Assembly (NCBI GenBank): GCA_900764045.1
Contig: CAAFMN010000024.1
Span: 236,420-300,419, forward strand
DNA from: Clostridia bacterium
Lineage (GTDB): Bacteria; Bacillota; Clostridia; Lachnospirales; Bianqueaceae
Length of the DNA stretch: 64,000 nt
Direction of reading: 5' to 3'
Shown here: piece after piece, positions 23,592-31,662 of the stretch
Layout of the letters: every line of letters begins with the position of its first letter
How positions within the stretch are numbered: position 1 is the stretch's first letter
The notes under the pieces: model-generated
The model's database searches: none
Told to the model about the DNA's origin: nothing
What the model saw: the letters and a program-made list of their open reading frames with translations, nothing else
Program-made: the position numbers and the translations under genes

Positions 23592-25856
23592 ATGGAAGAT
23601 GTTCAGTTGACATTTGCGTCAGAAGACGTAGAGAAGGATTATCATACCCTGATTGAAAAGATTCGCCTGTACCATCCGACGACGGATTTAACCATGGTGG
23701 CCAAGGCCTACCAGGTGGCAGCGGATGCGCATGCCGGGCAGTTACGGCAGTCCGGAGAACCGTATATCATCCATCCGCTTAAAGTGGCGATTACGTTGGC
23801 GGATTTGGAGCTGGATCTGGAGACAATCGAAGCGGGGCTTCTTCATGATGTGGTAGAGGATACAAAAGTGTCTGCGGAGGATATAGAGAGGATCTTCGGC
23901 AAGGATGTGTCGATTCTGGTGGACGGCGTGACCAAGCTGAAGACGCTTACCTATACGACAACAGATAAAGAAGAGATTCAGGCAGAGAATTACCGCAAGA
24001 TGTTCCTGGCAATGGCAAAGGATATTCGCGTGATTCTGATCAAGCTGGCGGATCGGCTGCATAATCTTCAGACATTAGAGTATAAGAGCAAAGAAAAACA
24101 GCTGGAGAAAGCCAGAGAGACTCTGGATATCTATGCGCCCATCGCGAATCGTCTGGGTATTTCCAAGATCAAGGTAGACCTGGAGGATCTTTCTTTAAAA
24201 TATCTGGATCCCGAAGCGTATCATGAGCTGACAAGACAGATCAGTCATAAGCGCGAAGAGAGGGAACAGATCATTCAGGAGATCTGTAAGGACCTGCGCG
24301 AAAAGCTGCACGAAGGCGGAATTGAAGCGGTCGTGGAAGGGCGTCCCAAGCACTTTTTCAGTATCTATAAGAAGATGGTGAATAAGCACAAGACCTTGGA
24401 TCAGATCTACGATCTGTTTGCGGTGCGCGCGATTGTGGACTCGGTTAAGGATTGTTACGGAGCCCTGGGAATCATTCATGATATGTATACGCCGGTGCCG
24501 GGACGGTTTAAGGACTATATCGCGATGCCGAAGTCCAATATGTATCAGTCCCTTCACACCACATTGATCGGGCCTTCCGGAGAGCCGTTTGAGGTGCAGA
24601 TCCGGACTTGGGAGATGCATCGTACGGCACAGTATGGTATCGCTGCGCATTGGAAATACAAAGAAGATATGAATGGCGTCTCCACGAAGCATTCCGAAGA
24701 AGAGAAGATGGTTTGGCTGCAGAAGATACTGGAATGGCAGCAGAATTTATCCGATAATAAAGAGTTTATGAATGTCCTGAAGCAGGATCTGGATGTATTT
24801 CAGGATTCTGTCTTTGTGTTCTCGCCCAAAGGAGATGTAATTGAACTGCCGGCCGGTTCGACGCCGATCGATTTTGCGTATCAGATTCATAGCGCTGTGG
24901 GCAATAAGATGGTAGGAGCGCGGGTGGACGGACGCTTGGTCACCTTGGATTATAAGGTGAAAAACGGTGAACGGATCGAGATCATCACTTCCCAGAACTC
25001 CAAAGGTCCCAGCAGAGACTGGCTGAATATTGTCAAAACAACACAGGCAAAGAATAAGATCAGTCAATGGTTCAAGAAGGAATTGAAGCAGGAAAATGTA
25101 GCCAGGGGCAAGGAACTTCTGGAGAAATATGCCAAGAGCAAGGGGTTGTCCCTGCCGGAGCTGCTGCGTCCGGAATGGATGAAAATCGTTCAGAAAAAAT
25201 ATGGATTTCTGGATTGGGAATCCGTATTGGCGGCAGTCGGGCACGGCGGTCTCAAAGAAGGCCAGATTGTAAACCGGCTGCATGAGGAATATCGTAAAGA
25301 ACATCTGGCGGCGATGACGGATGAGGATGTTCTGAAGCTGATTCCGGATAAGGCGGAAGCGGTACCGCAGGATCAGGAGCTGCACCAGAAGAAAAAAGGC
25401 GGAGCCATCATCGTTAAGGGGCTTCATGATCTGGCTGTACGTTTTTCCAAATGCTGTGATCCGGTTCCCGGTGATGAGATCGTCGGATTTATTACCAGGG
25501 GACGCGGCGTCTCCATCCATCGAACGGACTGCGTCAATATTATGATGCTGCCGGAAGAGGAGCGCAAACGCCTGATTGAGGCAGAATGGGAAGTATCCTC
25601 TACGGAAGGCCTGAAGTTCCAGAGTACGATTCAGGTGATTACAGAGGAACGTTCGGGTATTTTGGTTGAGATTTCTTCTGTGATCAATGCGGAAAACCTG
25701 AAGATTCTGCATCTGGACGCGAGAGTCAGCAAGGATCATATGACAGATACATTTAATGTGACTTTGGAGATCTCTTCCAAAAACCAGTTGGATCAGCTTA
25801 GCAATAAGCTGATGCAGATTCCGGGAGTCCATGAGATTGTAAGAACATCCAAATGA
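23592..25856 (+). CDS. rel: Bifunctional (p)ppGpp synthetase/hydrolase
   Basis: A 754-residue long RSH enzyme that makes and degrades the stringent-response alarmone. The hydrolase HD domain contains HPLKVA and LLHDVVEDT (about residues 58-90). The synthetase domain contains RPKHFFSIYKKM and MYQSLHTTLIGPSG, where the YQS-H motif binds substrate. TGS (VFSPKGDVIELPAGSTPIDFA), zinc-finger (KCCDPVPGD...) and ACT domains follow. Length is normal for Firmicutes Rel. Two promoters and a 5' stem-loop precede it. dtd and an MBL gene follow, the usual order. Confidence 0.95.
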   Translation: MEDVQLTFASEDVEKDYHTLIEKIRLYHPTTDLTMVAKAYQVAADAHAGQLRQSGEPYIIHPLKVAITLADLELDLETIEAGLLHDVVEDTKVSAEDIERIFGKDVSILVDGVTKLKTLTYTTTDKEEIQAENYRKMFLAMAKDIRVILIKLADRLHNLQTLEYKSKEKQLEKARETLDIYAPIANRLGISKIKVDLEDLSLKYLDPEAYHELTRQISHKREEREQIIQEICKDLREKLHEGGIEAVVEGRPKHFFSIYKKMVNKHKTLDQIYDLFAVRAIVDSVKDCYGALGIIHDMYTPVPGRFKDYIAMPKSNMYQSLHTTLIGPSGEPFEVQIRTWEMHRTAQYGIAAHWKYKEDMNGVSTKHSEEEKMVWLQKILEWQQNLSDNKEFMNVLKQDLDVFQDSVFVFSPKGDVIELPAGSTPIDFAYQIHSAVGNKMVGARVDGRLVTLDYKVKNGERIEIITSQNSKGPSRDWLNIVKTTQAKNKISQWFKKELKQENVARGKELLEKYAKSKGLSLPELLRPEWMKIVQKKYGFLDWESVLAAVGHGGLKEGQIVNRLHEEYRKEHLAAMTDEDVLKLIPDKAEAVPQDQELHQKKKGGAIIVKGLHDLAVRFSKCCDPVPGDEIVGFITRGRGVSIHRTDCVNIMMLPEEERKRLIEAEWEVSSTEGLKFQSTIQVITEERSGILVEISSVINAENLKILHLDARVSKDHMTDTFNVTLEISSKNQLDQLSNKLMQIPGVHEIVRTSK

Positions 25857-25868
25857 GTTGATGCGGGC

Positions 25869-25889
25869 GGCGCGGCATATAGCCGCGCC
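25869..25889 (+). other. Intercistronic hairpin between rel and dtd
   Basis: GGCGCGGC (25869-25876) and GCCGCGCC (25882-25889) form a perfect 8-pair GC stem with an ATATA loop. No U-tract follows, so it is more likely an mRNA-stability or processing element that separates rel from dtd than a terminator. Confidence 0.55.
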
Positions 25890-25914
25890 ATTTCTGATAG
25901 AGAGGAGAATATGT

Positions 25915-26364
25915 ATGCGTGTAGTATTACAGAGAGTCAAGAGGGCGGCGCTTACGGCAGATGGCGTGCCGTGCGCGGCGATTGGACCGGGTCTGGTCGC
26001 GTATGTCGGGATCGGACCGGGGGATGATGACACGGCAATGCGCTATATTCTGGATAAAATCTGGAATCTTAGGGTGTTTGAGGATGAACAGGGAAAACTG
26101 AACCTGTCAGTCAAGGATCTAGGGTATGAGGTGCTGTTCGTCTCCAATTTTACTCTGTACGGAGACTGCCGGCATGGGCGCAGACCCAGCTATTCGTTTG
26201 CGGCGCCAGTGGAAGAAGCCAGAGGAAAATTCGAACGGTTTAAGGAGTTGGCCGGCGAGGGACCTTTGCGGGCAGCTTTTGGAGTCTTTCAGGCAGATAT
26301 GGAGATTGAGCAGCTTTGCAGCGGACCGGTAACGCTTCTTATGGATAGTGGGAAGGAATTTTGA
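25915..26364 (+). CDS. dtd: D-aminoacyl-tRNA deacylase
   Basis: A 149-residue DTD enzyme that removes D-amino acids mischarged on tRNA. It aligns from MRVVLQRVKRAALTADG, has the catalytic-pocket segment NFTLYGDCRHGRRPS (the family's 'sQFTLy-d---GrRPs') and the closing motif GPVTLLMDS. The start follows GAGAGGAG. An overlapping ATG 4 bases earlier is in another frame. It ends one base before the next gene. Confidence 0.95.
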   Translation: MRVVLQRVKRAALTADGVPCAAIGPGLVAYVGIGPGDDDTAMRYILDKIWNLRVFEDEQGKLNLSVKDLGYEVLFVSNFTLYGDCRHGRRPSYSFAAPVEEARGKFERFKELAGEGPLRAAFGVFQADMEIEQLCSGPVTLLMDSGKEF

Positions 26365-26365
26365 G

Positions 26366-27022
26366 ATGCGGATACAGAGCGTTGCGGTGGGAGCTTACGG
26401 AACCAATTGCTATCTGATCGAGCAGGAAGGGCATTGGATGGTCGTAGATCCCGGAGACGGCAGAAATGCTGTATTAAAGTATTTGCAAAAAGAAGGAATC
26501 CGTCCGGAAAAAATCGCGGTTACGCACGGACACATGGATCATTTTGCGGATGCGGCCGAGATGGCGGAGACATATCAGATTCCTATTTATTTCCCGAGAA
26601 AAGAGGTAGGGTATCTGCATAGCGGGCTGGCACGCAGAGGACCCTATGATCCTGCGGTATTTCAGGCCTTTGAGGAAGCACTTTCCAATTGGGGCGTATA
26701 TGTGGAGGAAGGAGACAGAATCCAGCTGGATACGCTGGAGTTTCAGATCCTCATTCTGCCGGGACACAGTGATGCCGGGATGTGCCTGTATGAGAAAAGC
26801 CAGGGAGTCGTATTCGCCGGCGATCAGCTCTTTTATCGGAGCGTCGGACGGGCAGATCTGTACCGGGGCGACGGAGAAGACCTTTTGAAGAGCATTCGGC
26901 AGAAGCTGCTTACGCTGCCGGAAGATACCGTTGTGCTGCCGGGGCATGGACCGGCAACCCGAATCGATCAGGAAAAGGCGGGAAATCCATATCTGAATGG
27001 AGAGATGTCATGGGGGATGTAA
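26366..27022 (+). CDS. Metallo-beta-lactamase-fold hydrolase (glyoxalase II-like)
   Basis: A 218-residue MBL-fold protein with THGHMDHFAD (His54, His56, Asp58, His59), LPGHSDAGMC and VLPGHGPAT supplying two metal sites. The size and the 'GTNCYLIE' opening fit the YqgX/GloB-like group that follows dtd or precedes hemZ in many Clostridia. Its natural substrate is unknown. It overlaps hemZ by 13 bases, so the two are translationally coupled. Confidence 0.88.
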   Translation: MRIQSVAVGAYGTNCYLIEQEGHWMVVDPGDGRNAVLKYLQKEGIRPEKIAVTHGHMDHFADAAEMAETYQIPIYFPRKEVGYLHSGLARRGPYDPAVFQAFEEALSNWGVYVEEGDRIQLDTLEFQILILPGHSDAGMCLYEKSQGVVFAGDQLFYRSVGRADLYRGDGEDLLKSIRQKLLTLPEDTVVLPGHGPATRIDQEKAGNPYLNGEMSWGM

Positions 27023-28452
27023 AAGAGTTTTATCTGACAGGAGAAAATTTGACACAGAGCAGGCTTTACGAACTGCAGATGCTTGCCAAAGAGTTCTTTC
27101 CGTCAGCGGAGATTGCCAGAAGCACGTCAGAACTGAATCTTTACTTCGAGGGAGAGTTCTGGAAGGCTGAGGGAAAAGAGGAGTCGCTGGCGCAACCAAT
27201 GCCGGAGAAAACAGCATATGAAGGGATGGGAGGAGACCCGGAAAAAAACCGAATGAAGGCAGGGCTTTATCTGCTGCTTCGGCGTTGGACAGGAAAGGAT
27301 CTTCCATGGGGAATTCTGACCGGAGTACGGCCGACCAAGCTCGCATACAGTGCGATGGACGCGGGAATGGAGCCAGAGAAGCTGGAAGAGCATCTGAAGA
27401 AGTATTTTTTTCTGCGGGAAGATAAAGCAAGGCTGATGATCCGTGTCGCGCAGCAGGAGCGAAGCTTGTTAAGCGGACATGCGGGAACGGATCTGGATCT
27501 GTATGTTGGGATCCCTTTCTGCCCGACCCGGTGCTCGTATTGTTCTTTTGTTTCGTATGATTTTCATACGCTGGGAGACACGATGGAGCGGTATACGGAG
27601 GCGCTGGTGCAGGAGATCGCTGCCTGCGGCAGCTTTGCGCAGGGCAGGAAACTCCGAAGCTTTTATATGGGCGGCGGAACGCCTACATCGCTGGAGCCTG
27701 GACAGCTGGACCGGGTGCTGGCGGCAGCGCAGCGGACTTTTGGACTTGAAAATATGAGCGAGGCGACAGTAGAAGCCGGCCGGCCAGATACAATCACGAG
27801 AGAAAAACTCGCCGTGCTGCGTGATTACGGAATCTGCCGGATCTCTGTCAATCCGCAGACGATGAATGAAGAGACGCTTCTTAGAATCGGCCGGAGACAT
27901 ACGGTGGAGGATACGCGCCGAGCATTCGATCTGGCAAGAGAGATGGGCTTTTCCAATATCAATATGGACTTTATCATGGGACTTCCCGGAGAAGGTGTCC
28001 AAGAAGCACAGTATTCTATGCAGGAAGCGTGCAGAATGCGTCCGGACAATCTGACGGTACATACCCTGGCGGTAAAGCGCGCGGCCAGGTTGAGTCAGGA
28101 AGAGGAACGCAGAGAGGTCCTGACGTCGGACAGTATTGAAGAGATGGTAGAGCTGGGCGCACAAGCGGCGCGACAGCTGGGAATGCACCCATATTACATG
28201 TATCGGCAGAAGAACATGGCCGGAAATTTTGAAAATGTGGGTTACAGTACGCCCGGTAAGGAATGTCTTTATAACATCGAGATTATGGAAGAGCGTCAGA
28301 GTATTCTTGCGATGGGGGCGGGAGCGGTCAGCAAATTTTACGAACCGGAAAAGAACCGTGTGGAACGGCTTCCCAATGTAAAAAACGTTGAAGAATACAT
28401 AACAAGGCTGGATGAAATGCTGGAGAGAAAGAAAAGGAGGTTTGGCGCATGA
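27010..28452 (+). CDS. hemZ: Coproporphyrinogen dehydrogenase HemZ (oxygen-independent, radical SAM)
   Basis: A 480-residue radical SAM protein of the HemZ group. An N-terminal extension (about residues 1-160) contains GILTGVRPTKLAY, diagnostic of HemZ rather than HemN. The [4Fe-4S] motif is FCPTRCSYCSF (Cys171, Cys175, Cys178), followed by YMGGGTPTSL and the HemN-type VNPQTMNEETL. It would decarboxylate coproporphyrinogen III without oxygen. No other haem genes are here, so the true substrate in this organism is uncertain. It overlaps both neighbours. Confidence 0.9.
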   Translation: MGDVKEFYLTGENLTQSRLYELQMLAKEFFPSAEIARSTSELNLYFEGEFWKAEGKEESLAQPMPEKTAYEGMGGDPEKNRMKAGLYLLLRRWTGKDLPWGILTGVRPTKLAYSAMDAGMEPEKLEEHLKKYFFLREDKARLMIRVAQQERSLLSGHAGTDLDLYVGIPFCPTRCSYCSFVSYDFHTLGDTMERYTEALVQEIAACGSFAQGRKLRSFYMGGGTPTSLEPGQLDRVLAAAQRTFGLENMSEATVEAGRPDTITREKLAVLRDYGICRISVNPQTMNEETLLRIGRRHTVEDTRRAFDLAREMGFSNINMDFIMGLPGEGVQEAQYSMQEACRMRPDNLTVHTLAVKRAARLSQEEERREVLTSDSIEEMVELGAQAARQLGMHPYYMYRQKNMAGNFENVGYSTPGKECLYNIEIMEERQSILAMGAGAVSKFYEPEKNRVERLPNVKNVEEYITRLDEMLERKKRRFGA

Positions 28453-29330
28453 CAAGACAGGAAGTAAGTCAACAGATCGGAAGCAGAGAATTCTCTGTCT
28501 GGGAGATCATCAAGCTCTCCGGGGGATTATTGTTTGAGCATATTGGAAAATGGCTGTTACTGGCAGCAATCGTATTTTTGCCGACAGGGTTTATTTTGCA
28601 ATATGCGGCGATGCAGCTGCCGCTTAATCAGCTGATCAGTCTGATGCAAGGGGAAAACCTGGAGACGCTGTATACGATGGATTGGAGGCCGTATCTGATC
28701 TATTACGGACTGCAGATGGGAATGAATCTGATATGGATTTACTGCAATCTGGCGGTGGCGGTGTATACGGACCGTTGGCTGCAATCGGAGAGGCAGGAGA
28801 TGCGCTTTGGAGAGATGCTGCTCACAGCAGTCAAAAGGTGGCCGGCGGGAATGCTGATGCCCATCCTGCTCCTACTTGCCGTACTGGCGGCTGCGATGCT
28901 GACGATACTGGTGGGGACTTTTTTGCTGCCGATGATGATGATTCTGCTGATAGCCCTGACTATAGGAATGACTATGGTGTATTACATGGGCGTCACGGCG
29001 ACAGCGATCCGGGAAAAGGCCGGCGCTTCAGCCTGCCGTTATGCGGTAAACGTGATGCGCCGCAGACGTGGGAAAACATTGGGCGTTGTTCTGATCTTCC
29101 AGCTTGTAAGCGCGGCGGTAGCCTATCTGCTCGAGATGCTCACATCGTCGTTCGTTGTTTTGGCGGGCAACGTGTGGCTCTACAGCCTGGTGTCCGCGGC
29201 AGTCAGTGTAATTGCAGCGCTCTCTACGGTTCTTTTACAGATTGGAATAACAATCCATTTTATCAATCAGGAACAGTTGGGATTGATGGAAGAGCGTGCG
29301 GGGCATCCGGAGCTTCCGGGAGACTTCTGA
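28449..29330 (+). CDS. Polytopic membrane protein of unknown function
   Basis: A 293-residue protein with about six hydrophobic segments (near residues 35-55, 82-105, 134-158, 160-182, 218-238 and 246-272) and short charged connections, including CRYAVNVMRRRRGKT. I do not recognise it with certainty; the layout resembles small integral membrane families such as DUF975 or GDPD membrane domains. It overlaps hemZ by 4 bases (ATGA) after a good AGGAGG site and is the last gene of the rel-dtd-MBL-hemZ run. The SASP gene begins 54 bases downstream under separate control. Confidence 0.75.
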   Translation: MTRQEVSQQIGSREFSVWEIIKLSGGLLFEHIGKWLLLAAIVFLPTGFILQYAAMQLPLNQLISLMQGENLETLYTMDWRPYLIYYGLQMGMNLIWIYCNLAVAVYTDRWLQSERQEMRFGEMLLTAVKRWPAGMLMPILLLLAVLAAAMLTILVGTFLLPMMMILLIALTIGMTMVYYMGVTATAIREKAGASACRYAVNVMRRRRGKTLGVVLIFQLVSAAVAYLLEMLTSSFVVLAGNVWLYSLVSAAVSVIAALSTVLLQIGITIHFINQEQLGLMEERAGHPELPGDF

Positions 29331-29361
29331 TGTATAGAATCCCTCTATACAGCGCATAATG
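29331..29361 (+). promoter_or_regulatory. Candidate sigma-G promoter of the SASP gene
   Basis: TGTATA (29331-29336) and CATAATG (29355-29361) lie 18 bases apart. The -35 core GTATA fits the sigma-G gHATR pattern fully and the -10 fits CATnHTA at 6 of 7. It begins directly after the upstream stop codon. The RNA should start near 29368, downstream of the 5' arm of the hairpin at 29338-29381. SASP genes are the classic sigma-G targets. Confidence 0.65.
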
Positions 29362-29381
29362 AAGGCGGAAACGGAGGGATT
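29338..29381 (+). promoter_or_regulatory. Inverted repeat masking the SASP ribosome-binding site
   Basis: AATCCCTC (29338-29345) pairs with GAGGGATT (29374-29381), and the 3' arm contains the Shine-Dalgarno bases GGAGGG of the SASP gene. The 5' arm lies in the sigma-G promoter spacer, so only RNA that enters from upstream would carry both arms. Confidence 0.6.
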
Positions 29382-29384
29382 TTA

Positions 29385-29567
29385 ATGGGCAGGAAGGATG
29401 ACCGGAAAATCTCCTGGCAGGAATTGCCGGAGGCAGAGCGTATGAAATACGAAGTCGCCAAAGAATTGGGGCTTCTGGATCTGGTGCGGGAAAAGGGCTG
29501 GAAGGGATTAAGCTCAAGAGATACCGGGAAAATCGGCGGAATTGTAGCAAGAAGACGAAAAAAATAA
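29385..29567 (+). CDS. Small acid-soluble spore protein, alpha/beta type
   Basis: A 60-residue basic protein. MKYEVAKELGLLDLV and GLSSRDTGKIGGIVARRRKK match the two conserved blocks of alpha/beta SASPs (the 'k-E-A-elG' helix and the 'lts-d-G-iGG-v-r' block), which coat and protect spore DNA in the dormant forespore. Clostridial variants of this kind, with a KGWKGL segment between the blocks, are common. Promoter and hairpin upstream agree with forespore-specific expression. No clear terminator lies between it and the tig promoter. Confidence 0.85.
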   Translation: MGRKDDRKISWQELPEAERMKYEVAKELGLLDLVREKGWKGLSSRDTGKIGGIVARRRKK

Positions 29568-29584
29568 AAAACCATGAAAAGCCC

Positions 29585-29614
29585 TTGACGCATGGGTATA
29601 GAGTGCGCTATAAT
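29585..29614 (+). promoter_or_regulatory. Sigma-A promoter of tig
   Basis: TTGACG (29585-29590) and TATAAT (29609-29614) with an 18-base spacer. A second TATAAT at 29617-29622 could act as an alternative -10. Confidence 0.75.
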
Positions 29615-29684
29615 AGTATAATGCGAGTATTAAGTATAGCATAAGCGGTCTATAAAAAGACACGTGTTGAGGAGGAAGCATTCG

Positions 29685-30971
29685 ATGAGCAACGAGTTTG
29701 AGAAGTTAGAGCACAATATGGTTAAGATCTCTATGGAGATTGGCCAGGAGGAGTTTGACAAGGCATGCGAGCGTGCATATCAGAAGAATAAGAATCAGAT
29801 CAGCCTGCCCGGATTTCGTAAGGGTAAGGCGCCCCGTAAGATGATCGAGCGCGTATACGGCAAGGAAGTATTCTATGAGGATGCCCTGAACGATGTTCTG
29901 CCCGGCGTATATACCGCAGCGGTAGAGGAGCTGAAGCTAGATGTCGTATCTCGTCCGGAAGTGGATGTAGAGAAGATGGAAGCCGGAGAGCCTATCGTGG
30001 TTACCGCGACGGTTGCGGTTAAGCCGGAAGTGACTCTGGGAGAGTACAAGGGCCTGGTTGTGGAGAAGGAGACAGTAGCCGTAACTGAGGATGATGTCAA
30101 CGAAGCGCTGAAGAAGGATGCGGAGAAGAATTCTCGGCTGGTAGATGTAACGGATCGTGCGGCTGAGCTGGGCGATGAGGTTACGATTGATTTTGACGGA
30201 TATGTAGACGACAAGCAGTTTGAGGGCGGTAAGTCCGAGGATTACAGACTGACGCTGGGTTCTCATTCTTTCATCGATACCTTTGAGGATCAGATCGTCG
30301 GCAAGAATCCGGAAGAGGCGTTTGACGTTAATGTAACGTTCCCGGAGAACTATCATGCCAAAGAACTGGCAGGTAAGCCCGCAGTCTTCAAGGTAGTTCT
30401 GAAGAAGATTCAGAAGAAGGAGCTGCCGGCGCTGGATGACGATTACGCTAAGGATTATTCCGAGTTTGATACAATCGCAGAATACAAAGAAGATCTGCAG
30501 AAGAAGCTGCTGGCTAACAAGCAGAAGGAAGCAGACGACAAGCGCGCGAAGGCATTGATCTTAGCGGCTGTTGCGAATGCGGAGATGGATATTCCGGCGG
30601 CAATGATTGATGACCGCGCGGACAGCATGATCCAGAACTTTGCAAACAATCTGCGTTATCAGGGAATTTCTATTGAGCAGTACATGAGCATGACAGGCAG
30701 CAATATGGCGGCAATGCGTGCCAATGTCCGCCCGGACGCGGAGAAGGCGATTAAGGAAGCTCTTGTGCTGGAGGCAATCGCTAAGGCTGAGAACCTGGAA
30801 GTGACCGATGAGGACTTCGATGCGGAAGTTCAGAAGATGGCTGACATGTACAAGATGGAAGCTGATAAGCTGAAGGCGAATATCAGCGATGCCGAAAAGG
30901 AAGGCATGAAGGAAGAAATGAAGACGCAGAAGGCCGTGGAGTGGCTGGTTGCGAACGCAAAAGAAGCCTGA
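29685..30971 (+). CDS. tig: Trigger factor
   Basis: A 428-residue ribosome-bound chaperone with peptidyl-prolyl isomerase activity. The N-terminal ribosome-binding signature GFRKGKAPRKMIERVYGKEV is at about 44-63. An FKBP-type domain (GDEVTIDFDGYVDD and LGSHSFIDTFEDQIVG) spans about 160-240, followed by the long helical chaperone arms. ATG 29685 has GAGGAGGAAG upstream; an in-frame start 21 bases earlier lacks a site. It leads the tig-clpP-clpX-lon block, a conserved Firmicutes order. Confidence 0.96.
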   Translation: MSNEFEKLEHNMVKISMEIGQEEFDKACERAYQKNKNQISLPGFRKGKAPRKMIERVYGKEVFYEDALNDVLPGVYTAAVEELKLDVVSRPEVDVEKMEAGEPIVVTATVAVKPEVTLGEYKGLVVEKETVAVTEDDVNEALKKDAEKNSRLVDVTDRAAELGDEVTIDFDGYVDDKQFEGGKSEDYRLTLGSHSFIDTFEDQIVGKNPEEAFDVNVTFPENYHAKELAGKPAVFKVVLKKIQKKELPALDDDYAKDYSEFDTIAEYKEDLQKKLLANKQKEADDKRAKALILAAVANAEMDIPAAMIDDRADSMIQNFANNLRYQGISIEQYMSMTGSNMAAMRANVRPDAEKAIKEALVLEAIAKAENLEVTDEDFDAEVQKMADMYKMEADKLKANISDAEKEGMKEEMKTQKAVEWLVANAKEA

Positions 30972-30984
30972 AACAGTGTGAACT

Positions 30985-31010
30985 TGGACTGAGCGCACGC
31001 GCCCAGTCCA
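30985..31010 (+). terminator. Hairpin between tig and clpP (attenuator or weak terminator)
   Basis: TGGACTG (30985-30991) pairs with CAGTCCA (31004-31010), with an inner GCGC-GCGC stem (30993-30996 and 30999-31002). The tail is TTCGTTTAG, a poor U-tract, so partial termination or mRNA processing is more likely than a full stop. Confidence 0.5.
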
Positions 31011-31037
31011 TTCGTTTAGAAGAGGGAGGTAATTCGT

Positions 31038-31637
31038 ATGGACGGATTCAAGAATGTTGTATCGATTCCTTATGTAATTGAACAGACGAGTAGAGGCGAG
31101 CGCAGTTACGATATCTATTCCAGACTATTGCAGGATCGTATCATTTTCCTCTCAGATGAAGTGAATGATACGACGGCCAGCCTGATTGTAGCGCAGCTGC
31201 TGTTTCTGGATTCCGTAGATAAGGATAAGGATATTTCCTTTTATATTAATAGCCCCGGAGGTTCAATCAGCTCCGGTATGGCGATCTATGATACCATGCA
31301 GATGGTGCATGCGGATGTAGCGACGTATTGTGTAGGTATGGCTGCCAGCATGGGAGCGTTTCTTCTGGCCGGCGGCGCTAAGGGCAAGCGTTATATTCTG
31401 CCCAATGCCGAAGTGATGATTCACCAGCCGCTGGGCGGTACGCAGGGCCAGGCTACGGACATCAAGATTCAGGCAGAGCACATCCTGAAGATCAAGCAGC
31501 GCATGAACCGGATTTTAAGTGAGAATACGGGCAAGGATATCTCCTTGATTGAGCAGGACACAGAGAGAGATAACTGGCTGACTGCGGATGAAGCTGTCAG
31601 CTACGGCCTGGTAGATAAGATTGTAACCAAGCAGTAA
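31038..31637 (+). CDS. clpP: ATP-dependent Clp protease proteolytic subunit
   Basis: A 199-residue ClpP. The catalytic triad is intact: Ser105 in GMAASMGAFLL, His129 in MIHQPLGG and Asp178 in TERDNW. The N-terminal SRGERSYDIYSRLL segment is the usual propeptide/axial-loop region. It forms the double-ring peptidase chamber fed by ClpX, encoded 25 bases downstream. The start follows AGAGGGAGG. No CtsR-type heptad repeat was seen upstream. Confidence 0.97.
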   Translation: MDGFKNVVSIPYVIEQTSRGERSYDIYSRLLQDRIIFLSDEVNDTTASLIVAQLLFLDSVDKDKDISFYINSPGGSISSGMAIYDTMQMVHADVATYCVGMAASMGAFLLAGGAKGKRYILPNAEVMIHQPLGGTQGQATDIKIQAEHILKIKQRMNRILSENTGKDISLIEQDTERDNWLTADEAVSYGLVDKIVTKQ

Positions 31638-31662
31638 CGGATTCACGAATTGAGGTGAAAGA

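Noticed and set aside
24747..26033. A 428-codon minus-strand frame over rel and dtd
   Set aside because: Both plus-strand genes are full length and well conserved; the opposite frame is a by-product.
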